DNA of 57,534 bases, from assembly GCA_029941865.1 (NCBI GenBank), contig JAPYTO010000014.1, forward strand, positions 1 through 57,534, in the 5' to 3' direction. Position numbers and translations under genes: made by a program. The DNA is from Fuerstiella sp. GTDB lineage: Bacteria; Planctomycetota; Planctomycetia; Planctomycetales; Planctomycetaceae. This document shows positions 47,785 to 57,442 of the stretch, piece after piece. The notes beneath the pieces were generated by a model that did not search any database, was not told where the DNA came from, and saw only the letters and a list, made by a program, of their open reading frames with translations. The first letter of the stretch is position 1; the number at the start of each line of letters is the position of its first letter.

Positions 47785-48858
47785 CTACTTCGAATACGGT
47801 CCCGAGCCGACGAGTTCCTGATCCACGAATCCCTTCTCCACGCAGGCACGAACGGCATCCGCCGCGGCCAGAATATTCTGCTCCGAAATATCAAGGTGTG
47901 TCGCCGCCCGCATTCGTTGACCTCCCATCGGCCCCATGCGAACGCCGCGTTCCTTTAATGCCGCAGCCAGTTGTACTGCCGTACCGAGTTCAGCAGCAAT
48001 CTGAAAGAAGACAAGGTTCGATTCCGTCGCTTCCGGACAGGCGTCAATGCCATCAATCCCAGCCAGCTTTGTCGCCAGCAATGTTGCATTATCGTGATCC
48101 TGCCGCAGTCGGTCCACATTGTTTTTCAGTGCGTAAATTGCTGCGGCCGCGACAATCCCGGACTGCCGCAGCGCGCCGCCCAGCATTTTTCTGAAACGAC
48201 GAGCCAGACGCATGTCCTCGGCCGTTCCCACCAGAACGGATCCCATCGGACAGCCCAGTCCCTTGCTGAAACAAATGGAAATGGTGTCGAAGCAGGCCGC
48301 CATTTCTGCCGCCGAGTAGCCTGCTGCGACGACAGCGTTGAAGAACCGAGCCCCGTCCAGGTGCATTCTTAAGTCGTTGTCAGAAGCCCAGCTGGCAACC
48401 TGCCGCATCTGTTCCAGCGGATAGACGAAGCCACCCGCAATATTCGTCGTGTTTTCCAGACACACCAGTCGAGTTCGACAGAAATGCTGATCGACAACCC
48501 GAGGCTGTCCGACCAGATCCTCGAGACTCAACATTCCCTTCGCCGCGCGAATCTGACGAACAGTGACGCCGCTGAGTACGGCCGGACCACCGGCTTCGAA
48601 GATGCCGATGTGGCCGGTGTCGTTGATCAGCAGCTCGTCGCCCGGCACACAGTTGACTCGGACTCCCATCTGGTTCGACTGCGTTCCCGAGCACGCGAAG
48701 ACGGCCGCCTCTTTACCGAGCATGTCCGCAACCATGGTCTCCAGACGATTAACGGTCGGATCTTCACCCATCATGTCGTCACCAACTTCGGCGTCGAACA
48801 TGGCCTGTTTCATCGCCGGTGTCGGCTTCGTGACGGTATCACTGCGCAGGTCAATCAT
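47785..48858 (-). CDS. ltaE: Low-specificity / L-allo-threonine aldolase
   Basis: 357 residues from the ATG at 48858 (MIDLRSDTVTKPTPAM, the exact family start). PLP fold type I: GDDMMGEDPTVNRLE, FACSGTQSNQMGVR, LENTTNIAGG, LRMHLDGARFFNA, and the PLP lysine in CFSKGLGCPMGSVL. It cleaves L-threonine or L-allo-threonine to glycine and acetaldehyde. The 17 extra in-frame codons to 48909 are not needed. Complete. Confidence 0.94.
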   Translation of the reverse strand: MIDLRSDTVTKPTPAMKQAMFDAEVGDDMMGEDPTVNRLETMVADMLGKEAAVFACSGTQSNQMGVRVNCVPGDELLINDTGHIGIFEAGGPAVLSGVTVRQIRAAKGMLSLEDLVGQPRVVDQHFCRTRLVCLENTTNIAGGFVYPLEQMRQVASWASDNDLRMHLDGARFFNAVVAAGYSAAEMAACFDTISICFSKGLGCPMGSVLVGTAEDMRLARRFRKMLGGALRQSGIVAAAAIYALKNNVDRLRQDHDNATLLATKLAGIDGIDACPEATESNLVFFQIAAELGTAVQLAAALKERGVRMGPMGGQRMRAATHLDISEQNILAAADAVRACVEKGFVDQELVGSGPYSK

Positions 48859-49051
48859 GTTTTTCTGTACGTCCGGCCATGAGGTAAACGGCAACGGGCA
48901 CATCAACAAACCGAGAAAGACGCTGATCCCGCTGAGAATTTCCAGTCAAGGACTGTACTTTGAGAATTCACACGCTTCAATCATCTGCAGATCAGCTTGA
49001 AGCAGAAATCAACAGAGCGAACCAGGATTCCGTAGAACAAAACCCGGATTG

Positions 49052-50428
49052 ATGACCGCCATACCTCTTAATATCACCTGCATCGACTGCCGACAGGGCG
49101 GGGCCGAAGAACTATTCCGCGAACTTCGAGACAAACTCAGCCCGCGCGGTGACGTTGTTTCCGAAGCCGGGCGTCAACGTACCATCGAACTGTTCGGAGA
49201 ACCTCTCAGTCCCCGTGAAGTCGTGCAGCGAATCTGTGAGGACGTGAGAACCCAGGGCGTTGACGCGGTCCTCGACTACACCGCTCGGTTGGACAAGAAG
49301 CAACTGACACCGGAAACGATCCGTGTGCAGCCTGAAGAATTCGAAGCCGCCACCAAAGCCGTTTCACCTGAGTTCCTGCAGACCGTGCGACAGATTCGAG
49401 ACAACGTTGCGGAGTTCCAGTCGGCAGTGTTGCCGACCGATGCAGTTGTCAAACGCACCCTGAATGGTGGAACGGTCGAACTTCGACAGCGTCACCTGCC
49501 GATGAAACGAGTCGGCATCTGCGTGCCGGGCGGAGCTGCAGCGTATCCATCAACTGTGCTGATGACGGCTGTGCCCGCGAAAACTGCCGGCGTGCCGGAA
49601 ATCGCCATCGTCGTGCCGCCGACTGAATTTGGTGGATACAACAACGACATGTTGGCCACCTGTCACGAAATCGGCGTCACCGAAGTCTATCGCGTCGGCG
49701 GTGCTCAGGCCGTGGCGGCGCTGGCCTATGGCGTGGATGGCATCAATCGAGTTGACAAAATCGTTGGTCCCGGGAACCTGTTCGTGGCATTGGCCAAGCA
49801 GCACGTCTTCGGCGACGTTGATATCGACAGCATCGCCGGACCCAGCGAAGTCATCGTTCTGGCCGACGAAACCGCCAGGGCCGAATTCATCGCGGCCGAT
49901 CTTATTTCCCAGGCCGAACACAGTCCTGGTTCCGGCGTGCTGATTACATGGCACGAACCGCTGATCGCCGAAGTTCAGACAGCGTTGGAACGACAGCTCG
50001 CTCAACTGCAGCGAGGCGATCTGGCGCGACAATGTCTGGCCGACTATGGAGCCCTGATTCTGGCTCGCAACGAAACCGAAGCTGCAGAGCTAACTGACAT
50101 GCTGGCTCCTGAGCATCTGCACATTTCGATGGACGATCCGGAATCGATGCTGTCGCGAATTCAGAATGCCGGCGCGATTTTCATGGGACACTACACTCCC
50201 GTTGCCATCGGCGATTACGTCGCCGGACCGTCCCATGTTCTGCCCACCGGCGGAACGGCAAGATTTGCCAACGGGCTGGCATCAACGGACTTCATGAAAC
50301 GCAGCTCAGTCATTTGCTACGACCGGCAGTCGCTGGCCGCTGACTCTGATCGAGTGCGTCTGATGGCCGAAAAAGAGGGGCTCACCGCGCACAGCGCCAG
50401 TGTGGATATTCGTCTGCGTGACTCGTGA
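49052..50428 (+). CDS. hisD: Histidinol dehydrogenase HisD
   Basis: 458 residues; oxidises L-histidinol to histidine in two NAD-dependent steps. Landmarks are RVGICVPGGAAAYPSTVLMT, VYRVGGAQAVAALAYG, KIVGPGNLFVALAKQHVFG, IDSIAGPSEVIVLAD, the zinc/catalytic region SQAEHSPGS, and APEHLHISMDDPE. Standalone here; other his genes in the window lie 20 kb away. The ATG at 49052 is preceded by an in-frame TTG; no strong ribosome site. Divergent from threonine aldolase. Confidence 0.97.
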   Translation: MTAIPLNITCIDCRQGGAEELFRELRDKLSPRGDVVSEAGRQRTIELFGEPLSPREVVQRICEDVRTQGVDAVLDYTARLDKKQLTPETIRVQPEEFEAATKAVSPEFLQTVRQIRDNVAEFQSAVLPTDAVVKRTLNGGTVELRQRHLPMKRVGICVPGGAAAYPSTVLMTAVPAKTAGVPEIAIVVPPTEFGGYNNDMLATCHEIGVTEVYRVGGAQAVAALAYGVDGINRVDKIVGPGNLFVALAKQHVFGDVDIDSIAGPSEVIVLADETARAEFIAADLISQAEHSPGSGVLITWHEPLIAEVQTALERQLAQLQRGDLARQCLADYGALILARNETEAAELTDMLAPEHLHISMDDPESMLSRIQNAGAIFMGHYTPVAIGDYVAGPSHVLPTGGTARFANGLASTDFMKRSSVICYDRQSLAADSDRVRLMAEKEGLTAHSASVDIRLRDS

Positions 50429-50513
50429 GTATTCTTCGTGGTCACTCACAGGTCAGACTTCGCCCGAGCGATGGCAGTAGATCGAACATCACAAACAGAA
50501 GGAAACAGATCAG

Positions 50514-51491
50514 ATGATCACGGCAACGGAACAAGCCTGCGACGGACAGCGAAACGACGATGGCTCTGTGTTTCCTCTTCTAATCGTGTGCGAACCCACC
50601 ACAGCAACTCTGGAAGATGCGGCAGCGTGGGCCGCTGAACGCAGTGACGAGCTGGGTGCGAAGGCTGCTGAACACGGAGCGATCCTGTTCCGTGATTTTC
50701 CGCTGGTCACTGATCAGGACTTCGATCGCTTTATTACGGCATTCGGTTTTCCGAATTTCACGTACGAAGACTCGCTGTCGAATGCCGTGCGCACCAATCG
50801 AACGGAGCGAGTCTTCACGGCTAACGAAGCACCGGCGGATGTGAATATCTGTCTGCACCATGAAATGGCACAGACGCCCATTTATCCGTCGAAGCTGTTT
50901 TTCTTCTGTGAGAAGCCGGCGGAGCAGGGCGGTGCGACTCCGCTGTGTCGCAGCGATGTTCTGTTTGACCGTATGACGAATGAAATGCCGCAGTTTGCAG
51001 CGGACTGTGCAGAAAAGGGATTGCTGTATTCACACGTCATGCCGGCCGTTGATGACGCGGCATCCGGCATGGGCCGCAGCTGGCAAAGCACCTGGAAAGC
51101 CACGACTCCCCAGGAGGCGGAAACTCGCATGGCCGCACTTGGTTATTCGTGGGAATGGCTGAACGATGGCTGCCTGAAAGTTACCACTCCTCAGTTGCAG
51201 GCTGTGAAACAACTCGACAACGGCAGGACGGCCTTCTTCAACCAGTTGATTGCCGCTTTCCATGGTTGGAAGGATGCACGCAACGACCCTGGGAAGTCGA
51301 TCACGTTTGGCGATGGTTCACCGCTGGACCCGGCGACCATGGATCGCGTTATCGAAATGGCCGAAGAGATTACCTTCAACGTACCGTGGCAGGCCGGCGA
51401 TGTGGCTCTGGTCGACAACTACGTCGCCATGCACGGGCGACGAACGTTTCAGGGGACTCGCAAGGTATTGGCGTCACTTGTGGCGTCGTGA
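50514..51491 (+). CDS. TauD/TfdA-like Fe(II)/2-oxoglutarate dioxygenase
   Basis: 325 residues. The iron site is H-x-E rather than H-x-D: HHEMAQTPIYPSKLFFFC (H115/H116, E117), typical of the syringomycin/SyrP-like branch, with the distal His in VDNYVAMHGRRTF and the 2-oxoglutarate Arg in RKVLASLV. ILFRDFPLVTDQDFDRF and PAEQGGATPLCRSDVLFD are further family marks. It is likely a hydroxylase of a free or tethered amino acid; substrate unknown. It follows hisD by 85 bases and may share its transcript. Confidence 0.9.
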   Translation: MITATEQACDGQRNDDGSVFPLLIVCEPTTATLEDAAAWAAERSDELGAKAAEHGAILFRDFPLVTDQDFDRFITAFGFPNFTYEDSLSNAVRTNRTERVFTANEAPADVNICLHHEMAQTPIYPSKLFFFCEKPAEQGGATPLCRSDVLFDRMTNEMPQFAADCAEKGLLYSHVMPAVDDAASGMGRSWQSTWKATTPQEAETRMAALGYSWEWLNDGCLKVTTPQLQAVKQLDNGRTAFFNQLIAAFHGWKDARNDPGKSITFGDGSPLDPATMDRVIEMAEEITFNVPWQAGDVALVDNYVAMHGRRTFQGTRKVLASLVAS

Positions 51492-51756
51492 CCAACGGAA
51501 CAGCGTCAGGTGTTTTGCTTGGCCTGTGTTTTGGTAACCCGACGTGTGATCGACGCAATCTGCCTTCTCGCTTACGTGCATTGGGACGACGGCCGGGTGG
51601 ATTGGCTGATTGGGGGTAGGCGGGAAGAGCATTCGATTTCGACGTGACGCTCCGCGGTACGCCAGACCTGTCCTGGCGCCCATCCCCAACATCGTCAGAC
51701 AGGTCCTGACCTACAAACTGACGGAAAAAAACGGTCGAACCGCAGTGACTGAATCA

Positions 51757-51795
51757 GGGGACTCACGTCCCCCGCTCGCCTAAACACGGGCGAGC
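51757..51795. repeat. Two small hairpins in the 51492-51803 gap
   Basis: GGGGAC/GTCCCC (51757-51762 with 51767-51772) and GCTCGCC/GGCGAGC (51774-51780 with 51789-51795) lie just after the 3' end of the minus-strand gene. They probably act as its terminator or are a dispersed repeat. I see nothing else in this 310-base gap. Confidence 0.6.
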
Positions 51796-51803
51796 CGAGC
51801 ACG

Positions 51804-53281
51804 TCAGTGCCGGGATGGTGTTTCCCTGCGGTGCTCCGGAGATTCCCGCCGCCGCACTGACTGTGTCGTGGCTGCGGTTATGGCAATTGCCGGTCGCTCG
51901 AACAACGCCAGCGCACATCGCGCATTCGTTTGGTGCAGTGATCGAAGTGCCCAACCGTCGACCGGGTGTTCGATCATCCATTTGGTGCGAAACAAATGCG
52001 AGTACACCCAGATGCGCTGCACGCTGGCATCCACGGTTCGCAGCGGCAGACCGTTCTGGTACAGATCACGACGGACGGTGGGTGGCCCGGAAACGGTGTG
52101 ATGCGACTGGCTGACGTATCGGCGAAACCAAAGTTCGTCAAAGTGATTCGACCCGGACCAGAAGTCCATGGATTGAGCAAGAAACGCGTCCGACTTCTGC
52201 CAGTTGCGGCTGATGTGATGAGAAACGTGGTCGTACCCGATCCCGGCAACCTGCGGCGACGTTAAGAGTCCCACGGCTGCACAACATGCTGCCGCCGCGC
52301 TGAAGACCTGTGCGGAACGCTGACCAACGGAACGGCGTAAAATAAATGCAATCAACGGCAGGTGAATCCATGCACCGGTCAGCATATAGCGAGGCCACAT
52401 CGCGCTTTGAGAAGCGACAGAAAAAACCTGAGTGGCAGCGAATCCTGACAGCATGACGCCTACGGCAACAATGCCGGCGTTCGTGTTTGCACGATTCTCA
52501 CTGGCCTGACGCAGACTGCGCCAGAGAAATAGAACACAGCCCAGATACAGTGCGATATGCAGTGGCAGAGTCGTCATGAAGGCAGAAAACGTAACGTGCG
52601 AAAAGATCAACGACGACGTTTGAGCGAAATACGCGGGGAAGTTTTCAATCTCAACAAGTGGATAGGGTGCTTCGACCTGCATATAGAACAGTGCAGCCAC
52701 GCAAGGCAATGCAGGCTGGCGAAGAATGTCAGCGCCGCATAGGGCAGACACTGAAATCCCAGCTCGATCCAGATCGGGTTTAGAGCCATTGCGACCAGCA
52801 GCAGTGACTGCGACGTCACGTCCTGGATCAGTCGCCGCAACACGCGGCTCCAGACAAACACGGTCGCGACCGAAAAGATTATGCTGGGTAGTCGCAGCAG
52901 CCAGTCCGGTGACGAACTATCGGCGATGGAACCAATGATCAGCCGCATGAGAGGCGGGTGTGACGAACCAGGCTCACACAGTGATGCCGCAAACCCCAGA
53001 TCGATGGCGTGAACGAACAGCAGTTCGTCGCCCAGCAGTCCCGTCGTAAGGGCTCGCAACAGCAACACAGCCGCGACGGCTGTCATCGTCGCCACGGTGA
53101 CGACTTCGCTGAAACGATTCGGGCCGGGGCCGGACGTCGTCTTACGGGCGTTTTCTGAGTGCGTTATGGAAGACGCTGCAGCCATTGGCCTGATTATTAC
53201 GGGGAAGAAGAGCAGGGAACGTGTCGCCGCAACCGTAGCACGCGTGATCTGCAGATCCGGACCGATTGCAGCGGCGAGCAA
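51804..53281 (-). pseudogene. GT39/ArnT-like polytopic membrane glycosyltransferase, frameshifted
   Basis: Two overlapping frames make one protein. The first (from 53281, or more likely an ATG at 53185) has GLLGDELLFVHAIDLGF, HPPLMRLIIGSIADSS and LLRLPSIIFSVATVF, hallmarks of GT39-like transferases with an acidic pair in the first loop, and runs to LPYAALTFFASLHCLAW. The second continues with VAALFYMQVEAPYPLVEIE and several more membrane segments. They join if one base is added or removed near 52690-52705. The product would have been about 450-490 residues, a normal size for the family. Either a real inactivating shift or a sequencing error. Confidence 0.8.
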
Positions 53282-53394
53282 TGCCCCGTGGACAAGACAA
53301 TCTGCAACGTAGGAACGTGACAGTCGTGTCAGTTATGCAGACACAGCCGGAACGCGGGATCATAGATTTCCGCAGGAAATCACGTGGGCCTGGC

Positions 53395-54402
53395 TCACGG
53401 CGTTGTCTTGACAGGCGGCAGCGACCGTAACAATGCCATCGTGGCCCAACTGCTGGCGGCAACCGATATGAATTGGTCTTCGCCATGTGGGAAGCCGGTT
53501 TCATAGTACGGCTGAAATCCGTCGGCTCGTGTGACCACGTGCCATGTTCCATCATCAAGCTGCTTATCGAGCAGGAATCGGACTCCGGATTTCATGGCCG
53601 GATGATCCGTTTCCAGTTGGCCCGCCTTCAGCAGCGAGGCCATCACCGAGCTCGTGGCGTAGACATCGCTGTCCATCTCCATGGTCTGGGACCAGCCGCC
53701 ATCCGGCTTCTGTTGCTTCAACAACTCCTCAACGGCAGTCGTCGCATCAGCATCTTCGGCCTGCACGATTCTGAGAGATTTTAAACGAAAAACTGCGTCC
53801 TCAGTGTCAGCAGGCTGTGTGGTCAACAGCCACTTCGCCGTCGCACTGAAACGAGTCTCTTTCGATTCGTCCTGAGCTTCAGGTGTGAACCCCTGTAACC
53901 CCCGCAGAGCAACGTAAGTCGTCGTAAACTCGTTGCCGTCGGAGGGAGGACGAGTTCCCTTTTGGCTCCAGTGGTCTTTGTCGCTTTGACGTTTCAGCAG
54001 GTAATCGGCGACCGCGTCTGTGGTAGCATCGTGAGCCAGTCCGCCGACCTGCAGTGCCCACAATGCGTAGCCGGCGGTCAGCACCTGTCCGCCCTGGCCT
54101 TTGCCGTCCAGGTATCGTTGTTCGCCACGCTTCAGATGGGCCAGGATGTGTTTCAGTTGCGAGGAAAGATTGGCTTCATCGACTGAAAAACCACGTTGCT
54201 TTGCTTCTGTCAGCGCCAATACCGGCACCGCGTGATTGTGACACGTGAAGCACTTGTTCTCTGTGCTGGATCCGGCTGAAGCCTTTTCCAGCCAGGGAAT
54301 CGCCTGTTCGATGGCCGAACGGATTTGCCCCTCGGTGATTTCTGCCGCTGGTAACGAGGTCGACAGACACACGGCAGCACACAATAGAATCACGTATCGC
54401 AT
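53395..54402 (-). CDS. Squalene-cyclase-like toroid protein with a CxxCH heme motif (copy 2)
   Basis: 335 residues from an ATG at 54402 with AAGGA upstream; the longer frame to 54447 is less likely. Signal peptide (YVILLCAAVCLSTSLPAAE), then the heme c motif CFTCH at 51-55 in NKCFTCHNHAVPVLAL. Toroid repeats: GYALWALQVGG, TTTYVALRGLQGF, LLKQQKPDGGWSQTMEMDSD, FLLDKQLDDGTWHV, ASSWATMALLRSL. Same architecture as copy 1 at 12683 with low sequence similarity. No DxDD motif, so probably not a cyclase. A periplasmic heme protein is inferred. Confidence 0.82.
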   Translation of the reverse strand: MRYVILLCAAVCLSTSLPAAEITEGQIRSAIEQAIPWLEKASAGSSTENKCFTCHNHAVPVLALTEAKQRGFSVDEANLSSQLKHILAHLKRGEQRYLDGKGQGGQVLTAGYALWALQVGGLAHDATTDAVADYLLKRQSDKDHWSQKGTRPPSDGNEFTTTYVALRGLQGFTPEAQDESKETRFSATAKWLLTTQPADTEDAVFRLKSLRIVQAEDADATTAVEELLKQQKPDGGWSQTMEMDSDVYATSSVMASLLKAGQLETDHPAMKSGVRFLLDKQLDDGTWHVVTRADGFQPYYETGFPHGEDQFISVAASSWATMALLRSLPPVKTTP

Positions 54403-54504
54403 CGAATGCCATTCCTTCATCGTGGTGGACAACTGATCGAATGACATAAAAGTCTAACCTGATACGATGTTATATTCACTACTCAAAGCGGATTTCGGAT
54501 TGCC

Positions 54505-55554
54505 ATGACGATCAATATTGGATTACTCGGAGCGGGCTGGTTCGGTCGGGAAGCTCATCTGAAGAACCTGCTGCGTCTGCCGGACGTGGAAGTTGTTGCC
54601 GTTAGTAGTCGCAGTGCTGAAAGCCGCGCCGCTGCCACAGAACTCACTGGCGATCAGCTACAGACGTTCGAAGACTGGCGCGATGTGCTGCAGGTCGACG
54701 CGTTGGATGCGGTGATCGTGGCCCTGACGAACGACCAGCATCACGAAGCTGCTGTGGCGGCATTTGCCGCGGGCAAACATGTGCTGTGCGAAAAGCCGCT
54801 GGGACTGACGATCGCCGAATGCGACGAAATTATTGCTGCATCGCAGGCTGCTGGAAAAGTACTGCAGATCGGGCACGAGATGCGGCATCAGGGACTCTAC
54901 CAGCGGATGAAGTCGATGGTGGAAGGCGGCGATGTCGGTGATCCTCGTATTATGTGGTGTCGTGAATATCGTGGTCCGATGCGTCCTGGCTGGCGGTCGA
55001 GCGAAGAGATTACCGGTGGCATGCTGCTGGAAAAGAACTGCCATCACTTCGATCTGTTCAACTGGATGCTGGACACGCCGCCGGTTCGAGTCTCCGCCTT
55101 TGGGGGCACAGACGTGCTGACGGATCGTGAGCTGCTGGATAATGCTCAGGTGCTGGTGGAATACGAAGGTGGCCGCCGCGCGGTTCTGGAAATCTGCCTG
55201 TTTGCACCGACTGGTGGCGATTGCGAAATCGGCATCGTCGGCAGCGGTGGCCGTATCGATACGAAGAACCAGGCCATTCACCTGGAATACCACCGTTTTG
55301 ATCCGGCCGAACACATCTCAGAACAAGTCCCGGATCCGGACGACGAAGCGGGCTTCAAAGATGCGTCCGGGCGAGTCGACCGTGGCATCAAAGCCGAGCT
55401 GGCTCATTTTCTGAATTGCTGCCGCACAGGAGCAAAGCCGCTCAACGATGGCGAATCAGCACGAATGAACGTGGCCGTGTGTCTGGCTGCCCAGGAATCC
55501 ATTCGTCGCGGCGGAGTGGTGACAATCGCCGAGGTGATGAACGGCACGGCGTAG
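54505..55554 (+). CDS. Gfo/Idh/MocA family NAD(P)-dependent oxidoreductase
   Basis: 349 residues. Rossmann start INIGLLGAGWFGREAHL, then VIVALTNDQHHEAAVAAFAA, the signature HVLCEKPLGLTIAECDE, and the C-terminal domain with GGMLLEKNCHHFDLFNWML, where the His pair and Asp are the usual catalytic region. It oxidises or reduces sugars or inositols; substrate unknown. No leader, so cytoplasmic. No sugar-utilisation genes are adjacent apart from the MFS gene downstream, which may be unrelated. Confidence 0.93.
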   Translation: MTINIGLLGAGWFGREAHLKNLLRLPDVEVVAVSSRSAESRAAATELTGDQLQTFEDWRDVLQVDALDAVIVALTNDQHHEAAVAAFAAGKHVLCEKPLGLTIAECDEIIAASQAAGKVLQIGHEMRHQGLYQRMKSMVEGGDVGDPRIMWCREYRGPMRPGWRSSEEITGGMLLEKNCHHFDLFNWMLDTPPVRVSAFGGTDVLTDRELLDNAQVLVEYEGGRRAVLEICLFAPTGGDCEIGIVGSGGRIDTKNQAIHLEYHRFDPAEHISEQVPDPDDEAGFKDASGRVDRGIKAELAHFLNCCRTGAKPLNDGESARMNVAVCLAAQESIRRGGVVTIAEVMNGTA

Positions 55555-55620
55555 CGCACCGGCGAAGCAGGAACTGCGGCTTTGCGGCAAACCCGCGCCC
55601 CACGTGGCATCTTGAAATAT

Positions 55621-55701
55621 CCAATGTCGAACAAAGAATGTCCATGGGTGAAGTTTCGGATTCCGCCACCTGGACTTTGGTCGTTCCTTGTTCGAAATTG
55701 G
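55621..55701. repeat. Imperfect inverted repeat in the 55555-55952 gap
   Basis: CCAATGTCGAACAAAGAATG (55621-55640) pairs with 55682-55701 at 17 of 20 positions. The following stretch 55720-55840 holds another likely repeat block (GGGTGGCCGG near CCGGCCACCC). No gene is seen in this 400-base gap. Confidence 0.65.
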
Positions 55702-55952
55702 CCATTCTGTCTTTTCTTGCCAGCGCGGTGGGGTGGCCGGTGGTTGGAGCGAGGAACGAGTGAAAACCCGGGGCTTCCTTCGCAAGCTCAGTCCAGCCGC
55801 CGGCCACCCATGTGCTCAGCACGTGTACCACAACGAAAAGACCAGGCGGGCACCATCAAATCTCGCTGCACGCTCCTAATCCGTGACCGCTCGGCCTAGA
55901 CTGTCTGCTGACGCGAAGCACTGTCCGACACAACACGCCGAGATATTCATTC

Positions 55953-57401
55953 ATGAGCAGCGATTCTGCGAATAACGATCCGCATGTCAGCCCGGCAGCT
56001 GAGGGCCAGAAACTCAAATGGAACCAGGGCATCAGCAGTTACCAGTGGCTGGTGTTGGTGGTCGCTTCACTGGGCTGGGTCTTCGACGTCTTCGAAGGGC
56101 AGGTGTTTGTTGCCAGTATGAACGACGCGATGCCGCAGTTGCTCGGAGCCAGCTCAACCACCGTCGACGATGCGACTAGAAAAACTATCGCTTCGTGGAA
56201 CAACTACGCTCTGGCATCGTTTCTGCTGGGCGGAGCCTTTGGCGGCATCTTGTTTGGTATGCTGAGCGACAAGATAGGCCGGTCGAAGACGATGGTCTAC
56301 ACCATCCTTTTCTATTCGGTCTTCACCTGTATCACTGCGTTCGCAAACGCTCCGTGGCAGATGGTGTTCTTAAGGTTTCTGGTCGCAATGGGTGTCGGCG
56401 GGGAATGGGCCGTGGCCAGCGCGATGGTCGCGGAAGTCATGCCGAAACGTTCTCGGCCCGTGATGAGTTCCATCTTCCATGCATCGAGTGTGTTTGGCAC
56501 GCTGATGGCTGTTGCCGTTGGTTACTTCATCATTAGTCGACAGGTTTTGGGTGACAACACATGGCGATTGGGATTCATGATCGGTGTCGTCCCGGCACTG
56601 CTGACCATCTTCATTCGCTGGAAACTGCGAGAACCGGACCAATGGGTGCAGGCTCGGGAACGGGAGAAAGTCGACGCCACTCAAAAAACAGGCTCGCTGT
56701 TAGGTCTGTTCGATCCCGCCTTCCGGCGAAACACGATTGTCGCTGTTTCCCTGGCAACGATCGGACTGACTACATTTTGGGGCTGTCATATTTACGGAAA
56801 GGATACTCTCAAGCGTCGGGCTGAACAGGCGGTGCTGCAGAACGCCGGATTGGCGGACGTCGACTGGCCAACTGCAACGGACGCTCAGACGAAACAGCGT
56901 GGTGCAGTCTTAAAGGCAGAAAAAGATACGATCAAACGGGCAGAAATGACGGGCATGTTTCTGACGATGGTTCTGGGGGGCGGTCTGGGGCTGGTGATGT
57001 TTGGTTCAATTTCCAATATTCTGGGGCGTAGAGGCGCGTTTGTGTTTTATCACCTTGGCGGATTCATATCGGCGATCCTGCTCTTCTATGTCTTAGGGCC
57101 GGGAGACTATTCCCAGGCGACGTTATGTGTGTTTCTACCTGTTTTTGGGTTTCTGACGCTGGGAATGCACGCTGGCTATGCAGTGTACTTTCCCGAATTA
57201 TTTCCCACTCGGCTACGAGGAACAGGCACAGGTTTTTGTTTCAATGCCGGTCGAGTCGGCTCTGCGGCTGCGATCCTGATTTCCGGGATACTGAAGTGGA
57301 CGCCGAATCAGTCGTCGACTTACATGATTCCGTTGTTCGCGGTCGGAATCGTCGTAACGCTGATGGCGAAGGAGACTCGTGGTGAGGATCTGCCGGAATA
57401 G
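55953..57401 (+). CDS. Major facilitator superfamily transporter
   Basis: 482 residues, about 12 membrane segments. MFS signatures are present: GWVFDVFEGQVFVASMNDAM in helix 1, GILFGMLSDKIGRSKTM in loop 2-3, RFLVAMGVGGEWAVASAMVAE in helix 4, and FPELFPTRLRGTGTGFCFNA in the second half. It resembles the sugar/organic-acid symporter branch (metabolite:H+). There is a ~70-residue loop with KAEKDTIKRAEM between the halves. Substrate unknown. Confidence 0.9.
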   Translation: MSSDSANNDPHVSPAAEGQKLKWNQGISSYQWLVLVVASLGWVFDVFEGQVFVASMNDAMPQLLGASSTTVDDATRKTIASWNNYALASFLLGGAFGGILFGMLSDKIGRSKTMVYTILFYSVFTCITAFANAPWQMVFLRFLVAMGVGGEWAVASAMVAEVMPKRSRPVMSSIFHASSVFGTLMAVAVGYFIISRQVLGDNTWRLGFMIGVVPALLTIFIRWKLREPDQWVQAREREKVDATQKTGSLLGLFDPAFRRNTIVAVSLATIGLTTFWGCHIYGKDTLKRRAEQAVLQNAGLADVDWPTATDAQTKQRGAVLKAEKDTIKRAEMTGMFLTMVLGGGLGLVMFGSISNILGRRGAFVFYHLGGFISAILLFYVLGPGDYSQATLCVFLPVFGFLTLGMHAGYAVYFPELFPTRLRGTGTGFCFNAGRVGSAAAILISGILKWTPNQSSTYMIPLFAVGIVVTLMAKETRGEDLPE

Positions 57402-57417
57402 CAGTGTGGAACTGTGT

Positions 57418-57442
57418 GACCAGGAATCGAACAACCCTGGTC
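57418..57442 (+). terminator. Possible terminator hairpin after the MFS gene
   Basis: GACCAGG (57418-57424) and CCTGGTC (57436-57442) form a 7-bp stem 17 bases after the stop, without a clear T-run. The remaining bases to 57534 show nothing recognisable. Confidence 0.35.

Noticed and set aside
55442..55831. A 129-residue minus-strand protein in the gap before the MFS gene
   Set aside because: It runs across inverted repeats and the 3' end of the oxidoreductase gene; its composition is that of a translated repeat.
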